Source: CAJWOS01 sp964502005
Lineage (GTDB): Bacteria; Myxococcota_A; UBA796; UBA2385
Direction of reading: 5' to 3'
NCBI GenBank assembly: GCA_964502005.1
Contig: CAZCUX010000005.1
Location: forward strand, 1 to 64,000
Length of the DNA: 64,000 bases
Below are positions 7,793-16,940 of the stretch, one piece after another. Positions within the stretch are counted from its first letter, which is position 1, and each line of letters opens with the position of its first letter. The notes beneath the pieces were generated by a model, which saw only the letters and a list, made by a program, of their open reading frames with translations, ran no database searches and was not told the origin of the DNA. A program made the position numbers and the translations under genes.

Positions 7793-10639
7793 TCAAAGGC
7801 GAAACGCGCCATTGGCGTTCAACGTTGCGCCGAGGGTGTGGCTGAAACCGATTTGGTCATTGGCGGGCGTGCGGCCTTGCAGCGCGAAGCCTTGTGCGAA
7901 CACGCCCACCTGGAGCGCGCGAGAGAGTGGCAATGCGACAGTGGTATCCGCCAGTACGCGAAAGCGAAGGTCGCTCGGGTCGTCGTCCGGGGTGTTCGCC
8001 CACAACAACGCAGCGCCCGTGGTGGTCCACTTGAGGCCGGGCCCGAATACGACGGCAGTTTCCCAGTCGAGCCGTCCACCATATTCGGGTGGTTTTTCGT
8101 CCAACTGGGCCATATCGCGATTGACAAATCCGCCTGTCTTGAGGGTCATCAACGGGCCCGTGCGAAGCGCCGCTATGCCGAGCACAAGGCTGAGGTCGGC
8201 TTGGCGAAGACCGGAACCGCCATCGGCGACAGAAATGGGGGTCCATTCCGAATCATAAAACACTTCGGTGTAGGGCATCCACCGTAAGCTGGGCGTGAGC
8301 GCAACGGCTGCGCCGGGCAGGCCGTGGGATGTGGACAATACCAGGTCGTCGGCGAGCTCCTCGGGGTCTTCGTCGCCCGCCCGAATTCGCGTGAATGCCA
8401 TCTGGCTGCGCACGTCACTCCACAAATGGGGACCAGAATATTCGACGGCGAGGTCGCCGGACCCGCCAAATGTAAAGCTCGATGGCGATGTCGCGAGCGT
8501 TTCGGGGACTGCGGCGTAGATGGGCGTGTCGACGCCGGAAAACGTTTGCGTGTTGACGCCCAACGAACGCGCCCGCAACAACCAAAGCGGTTCCCATTCC
8601 TGGGGGCCTCGCTGGAGCAACTCCGCTTCGATGTTGGCGATGCCGACATCGGGTGCGTCACGGAGCGCGCGGAAACGCTGCAAGCTCGTGTTTCGAAGAG
8701 TCACTGCCTGGCCATCTTCGGAGTTTATTGCCACGACGGGGTTGGGGTCGAGGAGACGGCGGCTTTCGAAGGCCTTGAGAACGTCGCCGAGCGACGAGCC
8801 TTGGGTGGCCTGGGGCGTGGTCACCACGGTGTAGACACGGTCGGGGTCGAGCCACCGTGGGCCTACTTTGGACACCTTTTGGCCGGGCGAAATGCCACAG
8901 ACGATGAGGTCCATACCGTCGAGGCGGTCGGATAGACGCTGGAGCTGGTTGCCGGGGATTGCGTGGACCTCTAGGGTGTCGAGGGTCGCGAGGCCGTCTA
9001 GGGCGGCCAGCTCGGTGAGGGGACCGGGAATCGGCGGCGGGCTGGGCAGTTCGTCCAATATTGCGATGTCTGCATTGCTGCCGCTACGCGTGGCTTCACA
9101 CACGAGCGTGTGCCAGCGTGGGGGGGACCACGGCGAGAGGGGCGCTTCTGCAGGAGCGGGCAGCAGGGGCACTTCAAGGGCAGGGTAGGTGCGCGCCCGT
9201 ACATCCATAATGGCCGAAGCGGACACGGGGTCCAAGGGCATTGCGGGCGTGATGGGTTCGGGGACGATTTCGATAGCAGCGAGGCGGCGAGACGCTTCGT
9301 CAAATACGAGGTCGACGCTGGCGACGCCATCGCTCGGAAGTGTGACAGCGGCGCCTTTTTCGCTGGCTGTGAGCGGGCGTAGCTCTACCAGTCGGCGTGT
9401 CGTTCGAAGGGTCGCCATCGAGCTGTCGCCGATAAGGAGGTCGAGACCACGGACTTCGCGGCGAATGTGCTCTTGGAGTGCTCCGTTCCCCGTCGTGAGG
9501 CCGACAATCGCGTGGGGAGGAGCTGCGAGGGCATGGAGCCCGTCAATCGTCGATTGGAGCGCGACGACGGGGTCACCGATGGTCACGCCGTCTTTGGCGA
9601 TAGCAGGGAGGCGCCGGTGCAGGTCGGGGTCCAGCACCCCGACATAAGCAATGCGGACATCTCCCCCGTCTGTGGGGACATCCTGGAGAATATACGGAGG
9701 TAATTCGAGATGTGCGTGTTCGGTGGCCCAGTTGGTCGCGGTATACGGCAGACCCCGTTCCTCCACTTCTTGGAAGAACGATGCGGGGCCCGCGACAAGC
9801 TCGGTGAGGCCAGGCACGAGCGCAACGGGCGCGCGGGCGGCCAGCATCTCGATACCCGCGGGACGGTGGAGCGAGAGCGCACCGTCGATGACGCTGCTCG
9901 CGCCGTCCAAGAACGAGCCTGCATCGACGTTGACGCGGGCGACAATGGGTCCGAGAGTGGAGGGTCCATTGAAGCGCTCTGCGCCGGATTGAAGTGCCAA
10001 CACGCGGGCTTGGCTTCGGCTGGAGTCGCCTCGTGGTTGGGCCACCGCGAGAAACGGCTGAGCGACGCCATCTCGGGTGAGCTGTCCACGCAACGCACGG
10101 CGTGTTTCCCAGTGGTTCTGTTGCCAATCGGGGAGGGAAGATGTGTTGTGACTGGATACCAGAAGTGCCGTCTGGCCGCTTGGATGCGTGCATGTGCGCA
10201 CATAAGCGGCATGTTGCGCGCCGGGCGCCCAATCTGCGTTCGTTGTGCCGGGCAGGAACAGGTGGTCACGGTCGGTCGAGCGTGCAGTCAGTGGTTCTGG
10301 ACCTCCGCAAGCGATGGCGTTGCCATTCAAGAACGCGATGGCTTGGGCCATCGTGCCGCCTGCGTCCAAGAGGAAGTTTCCTTGAACGAGAATGCCGTGC
10401 TCAACGTGAACCGACTGCACCTCGTACCCGCCAGGGCCGCTGCGCGCGAGGAGCCGTCGAAGGAGGTCGTCCGGCGCGGCTCCGGTTCCAATCCCGTGGC
10501 GGTCTGCGGTGTAAATTAGCCTCACGACGACGTTTTGCTTGTGCTCATCCGGGCTTGTCTCCGCGTCGGACGCAGGAGTTGGTTCGTCGCCGTGCGCGGT
10601 TACCGAGGCCAGCGCAAGCAATAGTGCATGTCCGAGCAT
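7793..10639 (-). CDS. Exported degenerate 5'-nucleotidase-like protein with C-terminal barrel-like domain
   Basis: 948 residues from ATG 10639, with GGGAG five bases upstream and a short signal peptide (MLGHALLLALASVTAHG). Residues about 40-400 resemble the metallophosphatase half of UshA-type nucleotidases: LIYTADRHG stands where TNDxHG is expected, but the GGD position reads DAGG and the GNHE position reads GNAIA, so most metal ligands are missing. About 400-680 resembles the 5'-nucleotidase C-terminal domain (RWLDPDRVYTVVTT). The last 250 residues alternate hydrophobic and polar residues in beta-strand fashion (LAVEYSGPHLW, LSLVLGIAALRTGP, LQVGVFAQGFALQG), like an outer-membrane barrel or surface beta domain. 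Probably a non-enzymatic envelope protein; the barrel assignment is inference. Confidence 0.55.
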   Translation of the reverse strand: MLGHALLLALASVTAHGDEPTPASDAETSPDEHKQNVVVRLIYTADRHGIGTGAAPDDLLRRLLARSGPGGYEVQSVHVEHGILVQGNFLLDAGGTMAQAIAFLNGNAIACGGPEPLTARSTDRDHLFLPGTTNADWAPGAQHAAYVRTCTHPSGQTALLVSSHNTSSLPDWQQNHWETRRALRGQLTRDGVAQPFLAVAQPRGDSSRSQARVLALQSGAERFNGPSTLGPIVARVNVDAGSFLDGASSVIDGALSLHRPAGIEMLAARAPVALVPGLTELVAGPASFFQEVEERGLPYTATNWATEHAHLELPPYILQDVPTDGGDVRIAYVGVLDPDLHRRLPAIAKDGVTIGDPVVALQSTIDGLHALAAPPHAIVGLTTGNGALQEHIRREVRGLDLLIGDSSMATLRTTRRLVELRPLTASEKGAAVTLPSDGVASVDLVFDEASRRLAAIEIVPEPITPAMPLDPVSASAIMDVRARTYPALEVPLLPAPAEAPLSPWSPPRWHTLVCEATRSGSNADIAILDELPSPPPIPGPLTELAALDGLATLDTLEVHAIPGNQLQRLSDRLDGMDLIVCGISPGQKVSKVGPRWLDPDRVYTVVTTPQATQGSSLGDVLKAFESRRLLDPNPVVAINSEDGQAVTLRNTSLQRFRALRDAPDVGIANIEAELLQRGPQEWEPLWLLRARSLGVNTQTFSGVDTPIYAAVPETLATSPSSFTFGGSGDLAVEYSGPHLWSDVRSQMAFTRIRAGDEDPEELADDLVLSTSHGLPGAAVALTPSLRWMPYTEVFYDSEWTPISVADGGSGLRQADLSLVLGIAALRTGPLMTLKTGGFVNRDMAQLDEKPPEYGGRLDWETAVVFGPGLKWTTTGAALLWANTPDDDPSDLRFRVLADTTVALPLSRALQVGVFAQGFALQGRTPANDQIGFSHTLGATLNANGAFRL

Positions 10640-10712
10640 CTCACTCCCAATAGAATACAAGTGTTGTTGGGTTTCGTCGTGTGTCGGCGGATAGGCGGGT
10701 CCAGCGTGCAGT

Positions 10713-11789
10713 TCAGGACGTTTGCTGGGGCGACACTTTCGCGGCGACGCCGGGTTCAAAAATGCAGCGGTTGAGGGCAGAAAGGTAGCTGCCGTGGATT
10801 TCGTGGTAGCCGCTAAACTTTTGGGAACGAAGGAGGTCGCGCAGCGCCGGGAGATTGTAGTGTGGCACCGTCATGAACAAGTGATGGCAGCAATGGTAGT
10901 TGAACAAGAAGGGCGCGAACAAGACGCGCTCAAACGTGTTGGGGACCAAGTCAACGGTGGGAATCCGCAGGCCGCCAAATTCCTGGAAGCCGCCTGGCAA
11001 TTTCTGTGCGATGAGCTGTGCGAGGCCGTGCTCAACCACGATTCGGCATCGGTTGAGAAAGACGGCGATGCCAAAAAGTGGGGCAATCCAAAGGACCAAG
11101 TATCCCCAAAAGTAGCCAGTGGTGGACCAACAGATGCCAATGAGTGAAAGCTGCGCTCCAATGACCAAGAGACTGTCGCGGCGCTTTTCTTTTTGTATTT
11201 TTTCGCTGTGCTGGTCGCGGTTGCCGATTCCTCCGGTCCCTTTTTGGTAAACTTTGATGACAATTTCAACCAATGTGCCGAACAGCAGGACCATGAGGCG
11301 CGGCAGGCCAGGGGGCGCCTCCACGACCCAGCCATAAATATGGCCATCGGGGTCTTCCCCGCGGGTTCGCACTTTGTGGTGGTCGAGGTGTTGGAGGCGA
11401 TACGCGGTGAAGTTCACACCCACGAGGGCTTGGCCCACGACTCCCAGGACTTCGTTGAGCTGGCGGGGGAACGCAAGTGTGGCGTGAACAGCCTCATGGC
11501 CGCTAATCACAATGCGGTACTGCAAAAAGCCCATCAAGGGAAGAAACGCGACCCAAACCCGCCAATCGACCGCGAGCGGAAGCAGGAGAATACCGATCAC
11601 GCCCAAATACGAAAGCAAAAGCCCGGGAAGCGCCACGTTTCGCTCTTCCTGCCGCAAAAATCGAAGCTGCGCTTCAAATTCTTTGCGAGAGACGCGACCG
11701 GCGTCGGTGGCAGTGTGCTCCGTCGGGGAAGGGGCTTCGGGGTCCATGGGCATGGCGAGCGCTCTCGAGTGGGGGAAATCTCCTAGCAT
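10713..11789 (-). CDS. Membrane fatty-acid desaturase
   Basis: 358 residues. The three His boxes of the membrane di-iron desaturase/hydroxylase family are present: HEAVH near residue 98, HLDHH near 130, and HCCHH near 300 (FNYHCCHHLFMTVPHYNL). Four hydrophobic helices surround them. It inserts a double bond or hydroxyl into a lipid acyl chain, or acts on a carotenoid, using O2. The start is uncertain: ATG 11789 or ATG 11753 (MPMDPEAP), neither with a strong ribosome site. It is divergent from the FHA gene and is the first of four minus-strand genes. The exact substrate cannot be told from sequence. Confidence 0.85.
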   Translation of the reverse strand: MLGDFPHSRALAMPMDPEAPSPTEHTATDAGRVSRKEFEAQLRFLRQEERNVALPGLLLSYLGVIGILLLPLAVDWRVWVAFLPLMGFLQYRIVISGHEAVHATLAFPRQLNEVLGVVGQALVGVNFTAYRLQHLDHHKVRTRGEDPDGHIYGWVVEAPPGLPRLMVLLFGTLVEIVIKVYQKGTGGIGNRDQHSEKIQKEKRRDSLLVIGAQLSLIGICWSTTGYFWGYLVLWIAPLFGIAVFLNRCRIVVEHGLAQLIAQKLPGGFQEFGGLRIPTVDLVPNTFERVLFAPFLFNYHCCHHLFMTVPHYNLPALRDLLRSQKFSGYHEIHGSYLSALNRCIFEPGVAAKVSPQQTS

Positions 11790-11956
11790 GCAAGGGGCCG
11801 ATGTCGACGAAACATCTGGCTAGAACCCTGCGCCACCGCAGTACATTCCTGCGTCCTTTTATCACCCTCTTTGGGTTACACTTCCTTGGCTTGTGACATA
11901 TCCCGTCGCGCACAGCAAATCGCTGGTTGCGCGTCATGGTTGGCAGGAGGTTTCCG

Positions 11957-12673
11957 GTGCCCCGGATGATCATCAAATCGACGATGTCGAAAAACCAGCG
12001 GTTTGAGCTGCCCGAAGGTGACACCATCTTCGGGCGGGAAAACACCTGCGCGCTCGTATTGCCCAATGTTTCCGTCAGCCGGCAGCACGGGACGATTTCC
12101 GTAGCGGGACAAGTTGTCACCATCGCCGACGGCGAGAGCAAGTCGGGCCTTTTGGTCAACGGCCAAAAGGTGGAGTCGGCCACGCTAAAGAGTGGCGACG
12201 AAGTGCAGGTCGGCAAGTTCAGCATGGTGTTCCTTGGCGACGGCAAGCAAGAGCGCTTCTATAAGGGTCGGTTCGTAGAGTACCTGCCCGAGTACACGCC
12301 AGGCAGCATCTCTCTCGACGATGGCGCCGCAACGTTCGCGCTCACACCCGATGCGCTCAAGCGGCTCCAAGAAGAGAGCCATTTGGTCGAGACAGCCCGC
12401 CTCCGACTTGAATCCGACCCGCGCCGGTTCTGGTATCCGGAAGACCGCGCTTTGACGTTTGGCACCGCCGGCATGATTCAGGTGGAAGGGTGGTTCACCT
12501 GGGGCGTCGCAGCAGAAGTCGTGTGGGACGGTCGCAAGCACTCCGTCAAGCGCGGGACTTGGTGGGCGCCGATCAAGGTAAACAACGAAAAGGTCGAACA
12601 GCGCCGTCCATTGAAGGACGGGGACCGCGTGCTGGTCGGCAAAACCGCGTTTGTTTATGAAATCAACGACTAA
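11957..12673 (+). CDS. FHA-domain protein with two FHA-like modules
   Basis: 238 residues using GTG 11957, which lies six bases after a perfect AGGAGG (11945-11950); an ATG 12 bases further is possible. Residues about 10-95 are an FHA domain: FELPEGDTIFGRENTC, then LPNVSVSRQHGTISV and GLLVNGQKV, the usual phosphothreonine-binding loops (GR, SRxH, NG). The C-terminal 90 residues repeat the layout loosely (LTFGTAGMI, KHSVKRGTWW, IKVNNEKV, GDRVLVGKTAFVYEI) but lack the SRQH loop, so they look like a second, degenerate FHA fold. FHA proteins read threonine phosphorylation, so the nearby Ser/Thr kinases are natural partners, although no direct link is shown. Confidence 0.8.
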   Translation: MPRMIIKSTMSKNQRFELPEGDTIFGRENTCALVLPNVSVSRQHGTISVAGQVVTIADGESKSGLLVNGQKVESATLKSGDEVQVGKFSMVFLGDGKQERFYKGRFVEYLPEYTPGSISLDDGAATFALTPDALKRLQEESHLVETARLRLESDPRRFWYPEDRALTFGTAGMIQVEGWFTWGVAAEVVWDGRKHSVKRGTWWAPIKVNNEKVEQRRPLKDGDRVLVGKTAFVYEIND

Positions 12674-13145
12674 CAGAGTCGACGTGTCCTCGTTTGACGG
12701 ACACGACCCGCGCTTACTGACCGCCCAACAGGTGCGCACCGAGGTGTTCGTCCACGAGCAAGGCGTACCCACGGACATCGAGCAGGACGGCCGCGACTCT
12801 GTGGCCATGCATGTGCTCGCGGTGGTCGACGGTGTCGCGATGGGGGCTGCGCGGATTCGATGGCTTGGGTCGGCGCGCGATTCGGTGGGGAAGGTGGAGC
12901 GGGTCGCGGTGCTAGCGCGCGGACGGCGCTTGGGCCTGGGGACGCGCCTGATGGCCGCGTTGGAGTCCCTTGCGGTGGCGCAAGGCTGCACGTTGCTCCG
13001 CCTGGGCGCGCAAGAAGACGCCATTCCCTTTTATGTATCACTGGGCTACCAAACGGTAGGCGCGCCGTTTGACGAAGCCGGCATTCCCCATCGGACGATG
13101 GAGAAGCGCATCGCGCAACGTACGGCAGGGCGTGAAGCCGATTAG
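12651..13145 (+). CDS. GNAT acetyltransferase
   Basis: Up to 164 residues; the beginning overlaps the FHA gene by about 20 bases (TTG 12651 or ATG 12657), so translation is probably coupled. The GNAT fold is visible: RTEVFVHEQGVPTDIEQDG (typical of the ElaA/YjcF branch), VGKVERVAVLARGRRLGLGTRLM, which is the acetyl-CoA pyrophosphate-binding R/Q-x-x-G-x-G/A loop, and IPFYVSLGYQTVG near the C-terminus. It transfers acetyl from acetyl-CoA to an unknown small molecule or protein. Its stop overlaps the stop of the convergent dus gene by four bases (TTAG). Confidence 0.85.
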   Translation: MFMKSTTNRVDVSSFDGHDPRLLTAQQVRTEVFVHEQGVPTDIEQDGRDSVAMHVLAVVDGVAMGAARIRWLGSARDSVGKVERVAVLARGRRLGLGTRLMAALESLAVAQGCTLLRLGAQEDAIPFYVSLGYQTVGAPFDEAGIPHRTMEKRIAQRTAGREAD

Positions 13146-14203
13146 GCGAGTGCGCCTTGCTCCTGCGCGAAGGCGTGGAGGTCACCGGCCTCGTAGCCAC
13201 GCAGGCGGTCGAAGTATCCCCGCGCCACATGAATGGCCTCGTCGGGGGTTCGAGAGCGCAACAAGGGCTGGCGAAGGAGTGTTTGTCCTTCGGGAAGTCC
13301 CTGCACAAAGTGATTGGCGACCTTCTTGAATCGGCCGAGTGCGCCGATGTCCCGGCCGGAGCGCCGGCGGAGGTCGTCGAGAAACGACAACAAGACGCGC
13401 TCTTTTTCGGATGCGCTCACTTCGGTAATCGGGCGGCCAGCGAGGTAGTCGGCGATTTGGCGAATGGCCCACGGATTGCGCATCGCGCCCCGACCCACCA
13501 TAACGCCGGCGCAGCCCGTGTCGTGAAACATGGCCTCCGCGCTGGCAATGTCGATAACATCACCATTCCCAACCACAGGTATTCGCAAGAGGGACACCGC
13601 TTCGCGGATTTTGTCGACGGCGCGTGTGCCGCCATAAAGGTCGGCGCGGGTACGCCAATGGATGGTAATGGCCTCCGCTCCTTCCTCTTGACACATGCGG
13701 GCCAACGCGGGCGCATTTCGATTCTCGCCGTCAAAACCCGAGCGCATCTTTACGGTCAGGGGAACATGAATGGCCTTGCGCACCGCCCGTACAATGTCGA
13801 TAGCGAGCTTTGGGTCCGCCATCAGGGCAGAACCGCCGGAGTGGGCGCAAACCTTGCGGCTCGGGCAGCCCATATTGATGTCAACGATGGTCGCGCCGAT
13901 GTCTTGAACCGCTCGTGCCGCCTCGGCCATGATGTCGGGCTCTTTTCCGTAGATTTGAATCGCGATAGGACGTTCGTCTTCGTCGAACTCGGCGATTTCG
14001 TGCCATTTTGCTGTGCTTCGACTGCCCGCTATCGCCTTGCTCGGGATGAACTCGGTGTAGGTCAGCCCTGCACCGCCGATCTGTCGAATCAATCGTCGAA
14101 ATGTGAGGTCCGTTACTCCTTCCATCGGTGCGAGAACCACGTTCGGTTCGATCAAGACATCGCGCACGCGGTAGTGGGTAGGAAGAGATGGTGGGGTTGA
14201 CAT
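13142..14203 (-). CDS. tRNA-dihydrouridine synthase
   Basis: 353 residues of the Dus family, which reduces uridines in the tRNA D-loop with FMN and NADPH. Landmarks: VVLAPMEGVTDLTFRRL at the N-terminus (FMN site), DINMGCPSRKVC around residue 110 with the catalytic Cys in KVCAHSGGSALM, ITIHWRTRADLYGG, and VVGNGDVIDIASAEAM / GVMVGRGAMRNPW for phosphate binding. The C-terminal helical domain contains RFKKVANHF. The length fits bacterial DusB-like enzymes, but the subfamily (and so the modified position) is not certain. It is convergent with the acetyltransferase, with overlapping stops and no room for a terminator. Confidence 0.92.
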   Translation of the reverse strand: MSTPPSLPTHYRVRDVLIEPNVVLAPMEGVTDLTFRRLIRQIGGAGLTYTEFIPSKAIAGSRSTAKWHEIAEFDEDERPIAIQIYGKEPDIMAEAARAVQDIGATIVDINMGCPSRKVCAHSGGSALMADPKLAIDIVRAVRKAIHVPLTVKMRSGFDGENRNAPALARMCQEEGAEAITIHWRTRADLYGGTRAVDKIREAVSLLRIPVVGNGDVIDIASAEAMFHDTGCAGVMVGRGAMRNPWAIRQIADYLAGRPITEVSASEKERVLLSFLDDLRRRSGRDIGALGRFKKVANHFVQGLPEGQTLLRQPLLRSRTPDEAIHVARGYFDRLRGYEAGDLHAFAQEQGALA

Positions 14204-14275
14204 AAGGCGAAGGGTCCGAATGGGTAAGTGGGCGAACAGGCCGCACGGGATACGAGTGGGGCTTCGGGAGGTTTG

Positions 14276-14848
14276 ATGTCCGATACGCTTCCACCCAAAG
14301 CCGAGTCAGTCGACCGACAAGGACGGCCCGATGGGTTCGTGCCGTCGTCGTACTATCGTCCAGAAGTACTCCATGGGGGGATGACCCGCTTGGTTGTCAG
14401 TGTCCCGATGGACCAACTGGAGTCAGCGTTCCTTTCGCTGGTTGCATGCGTCGATGCACCGTTCAAGGTGCTTTACAAGCAGCTGACCGATCGGGTGCAA
14501 GGAATCCAGTTGCCGCAGCCGGTCGATCGAGTCGCGGTGGAAATTCCGCGCGACCGGCTGCTCGACGCCCTTCGCCGCTATCGGGGCCTCGTTTTCCATG
14601 ATGGGCGCCACCAATTGTGGATTCGTGGGCTGAACGGTGAGCAGGTCATCTTGGATGAGGTGGGGCAGATATTTGTCTACCCTGACGACTTCGTGTTTCG
14701 CGACGCCCTTGCGGAAAAGGCTGTACCCGAGGGCGATGGGCAAGATATCGGGTCGCGGGATTATGTTCGGGTGCGGTTTGATGCCGCGCACGACGATGAG
14801 GAAGAGGGCCTGATTCGTGACCTTCACCTGATTCCGTGGCAAGGTTAG
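14276..14848 (+). CDS. Conserved-looking hypothetical protein
   Basis: 190 residues from ATG 14276, which follows GGGAGG by four bases. There is no signal peptide or membrane helix. The first 35 residues are polar and probably disordered. Then comes an alternating alpha/beta pattern, LVVSVPMDQLESAFLSLVACV, VDRVAVEIPRDRLLDALRRY and QLWIRGLNGEQVILDEVGQIFVYPDD, which looks like a compact cytoplasmic fold with two similar halves. The C-terminus is acidic (DAAHDDEEEG). I do not recognise the family. It is divergent from dus and precedes the Ser/Thr kinase by 78 bases on the same strand, so a regulatory partnership with the kinase is possible but unproven. Confidence 0.65.
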   Translation: MSDTLPPKAESVDRQGRPDGFVPSSYYRPEVLHGGMTRLVVSVPMDQLESAFLSLVACVDAPFKVLYKQLTDRVQGIQLPQPVDRVAVEIPRDRLLDALRRYRGLVFHDGRHQLWIRGLNGEQVILDEVGQIFVYPDDFVFRDALAEKAVPEGDGQDIGSRDYVRVRFDAAHDDEEEGLIRDLHLIPWQG

Positions 14849-14926
14849 TTTCATTCTGGTTCTGCTCGGGCGTGTTCTCTGATGGAGCGTGCCGGAGCAG
14901 AATGGGAGCGATTCTGGAGTCGCGTC

Positions 14927-16903
14927 ATGTCAGACCGCCGTCCACCGTCGTCGGATGTAGAAGCCGAAACCGACGAAGTCATCCTTGAAAACGAGGAAAC
15001 CGGTGGCAAAACGGTCGTGGTTCCCCCGCAGTATACGGGCGCCGCACCGACGGTTGCCGCGCGCGCAGCCAATGAGCCCAAGCCCCAGCGAAAAGACCCA
15101 TTTATCGGGCAAATCCTCGGCGGCCAGTATCGTCTCGAACGCGCAGTAGGCAGCGGAGGGACAGGGCGCGTTTATGTCGGCACGCAACTTAGCTTGGGGC
15201 GCTCGGTGGCCGTCAAGTTGCTGCGTCCAGAGCTTGAAACCGAGTCCGGTGGCGAACAGTTCAGCGAGCGCTTCTTTCGCGAGGCCTCCTTGGCGGGGGC
15301 GCTTTCGCATCCCAACATTGTAACGGTTCACGATTACGGTCAGGACGAGGATGGCACTTGCTTTATCGTGATGGAGTTGGTCGAAGGAAATAGCCTCAAG
15401 GACCTCATGAAGCCAGGTCCGATGGACCCTGAGCGCGTGCTCGACCTCTTTGCGCAAATCGCGCGTGGCTTGCGGCACGCCCATCGCGCCGGTTTGGTGC
15501 ATCGCGACGTAAAGCCAGGCAACGTGCAAGTGACGCCGGGCGATGATGGCCGGGAAGTCGCGAAGCTCCTCGACTTCGGGCTGGTCAAGTCGGATATGCC
15601 CGAGGTGACCGAAATTACGCGCGAGGGGAGCTTCTTGGGTACGCCCCATTACGCATCGCCGGAGCAGGTTCGTGGGCTCGATGCCGACCCCCGTTCCGAC
15701 CTTTACGCACTGGGCGTTATGATGTACCGGGCCTTGACGGGCCAATTGCCGTATTATTCGCGCAACTCAATGGCGCTCGCGCTTTCGCACGTCAAGGACC
15801 CCTTCCCGGAGATGTCCGAACGGGCACCCGATGTGGTGGTCGCGCCCGAAATCGAAGCGATTGTACGGCGGCTCATGGAGAAAGAGCCCGACCGCCGCTT
15901 CCCTGACGCAGACGCGCTCATTGTTGAACTTGAGCGTGTTCTCGTTACATTGCGCGCGCCGCCTGTGGTGGCGGTGTTGGAACCGACGGTCCAAGCGTCC
16001 GAGGTGGCGGGACCGGCGCCGGTCGCTCCGCCTGCCGAGGCGCCCGCCAAAAAGTCGCGCCCACCGAGCTCCACAGCGTCGGACCTCAAGGCGGTTGCTG
16101 CGGCGCTCTTGGGCATGTTCACCTTCATCGGTGGCGGTGGCGCCCTTTGGCATATTCTCCAGCAACCAGCGGCGGAGGAGGTCGTGCTCAACGGCGCGGT
16201 CGACACGGGAGCTGCTGCGACGGGAGGAGCGGCAGCGCCGAGCGATGGTGCTGCGGCTGTTTTGGAAGAAGCGGGGCCATCGGAGATGTTGCTGACCTTG
16301 GACAGCACGCCGCGCGGCGCGTCTATTTGGGTGTCCGGCGCGTCGGTGGGGGTCACGCCATGGAACGGGGCGGTCGCCGTGGTCGACGGCGTTCACGCGC
16401 CCATCGAACTCCGCCTGGATGGGTATCTGCCGCAGACCGTCGCGTTGGAGGTGGGCGAGGGCACGGCCGAGGCAACGGTACCGATGGTGCGCGAACGGAG
16501 ACCGGGTCCAGCGGAAACGACGCGTCCACCGGCGAGTCGTTCGCCAGCGCCGCCAACCGAACCACCTCCGCCGCGCGCCAAAGCCAAGGCGAAGGCATCG
16601 CCCCCGGAAGAAGCGCCGGCCCCGCGTGAGACGCCACCTCCACGAGAAACCCCACCCCCACGCGACGCGGGACCACGCACCGTTACGGTAGACGGCGTCA
16701 CGTTTACGGATAGCCAGGCCCGCGCGACCCTTCGCTTTGCCAATGAAGGCACCCAAGCCCAATTCAATAGCGCCGGAATCCGAACCCAAGAGTTCAACCG
16801 CGTGCAGGCAAGCCGGCCCTACGCTTCTATTCAAGCCGTCGGCAACGCGCCCGGCGTCGGCAAGACCACGCTCGAGCGAATGCGGGATGGTGCGGGCGGC
16901 TGA
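14927..16903 (+). CDS. Ser/Thr protein kinase with PEGA and HhH-like C-terminal modules
   Basis: 658 residues from ATG 14927 (GGAG upstream; an earlier ATG at 14882 lacks one). The Hanks-type kinase domain spans about residues 60-340: YRLERAVGSGGTGRVYVG glycine loop, VAVKLL lysine, GLVHRDVKPGNV catalytic loop, LLDFGLVK, GTPHYASPEQVRG and DLYALGVMMY. A Pro/Ala linker leads to one predicted membrane helix (about 385-410, ALLGMFTFIGGGGALWHIL). Outside it lies a PEGA domain (LTLDSTPRGASIWVSG ... GYLPQTVALEV), then a Pro/Arg/Lys-rich spacer, and finally IQAVGNAPGVGKTTLERM, which resembles a ComEA-like helix-hairpin-helix. Most likely a transmembrane sensor kinase; the HhH end, which would be extracytoplasmic, is odd. 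Confidence 0.87.
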   Translation: MSDRRPPSSDVEAETDEVILENEETGGKTVVVPPQYTGAAPTVAARAANEPKPQRKDPFIGQILGGQYRLERAVGSGGTGRVYVGTQLSLGRSVAVKLLRPELETESGGEQFSERFFREASLAGALSHPNIVTVHDYGQDEDGTCFIVMELVEGNSLKDLMKPGPMDPERVLDLFAQIARGLRHAHRAGLVHRDVKPGNVQVTPGDDGREVAKLLDFGLVKSDMPEVTEITREGSFLGTPHYASPEQVRGLDADPRSDLYALGVMMYRALTGQLPYYSRNSMALALSHVKDPFPEMSERAPDVVVAPEIEAIVRRLMEKEPDRRFPDADALIVELERVLVTLRAPPVVAVLEPTVQASEVAGPAPVAPPAEAPAKKSRPPSSTASDLKAVAAALLGMFTFIGGGGALWHILQQPAAEEVVLNGAVDTGAAATGGAAAPSDGAAAVLEEAGPSEMLLTLDSTPRGASIWVSGASVGVTPWNGAVAVVDGVHAPIELRLDGYLPQTVALEVGEGTAEATVPMVRERRPGPAETTRPPASRSPAPPTEPPPPRAKAKAKASPPEEAPAPRETPPPRETPPPRDAGPRTVTVDGVTFTDSQARATLRFANEGTQAQFNSAGIRTQEFNRVQASRPYASIQAVGNAPGVGKTTLERMRDGAGG

Positions 16904-16940
16904 ATCTGCCCCGCGGGTGTTGGTTGTCGCGGGTCGCTGC

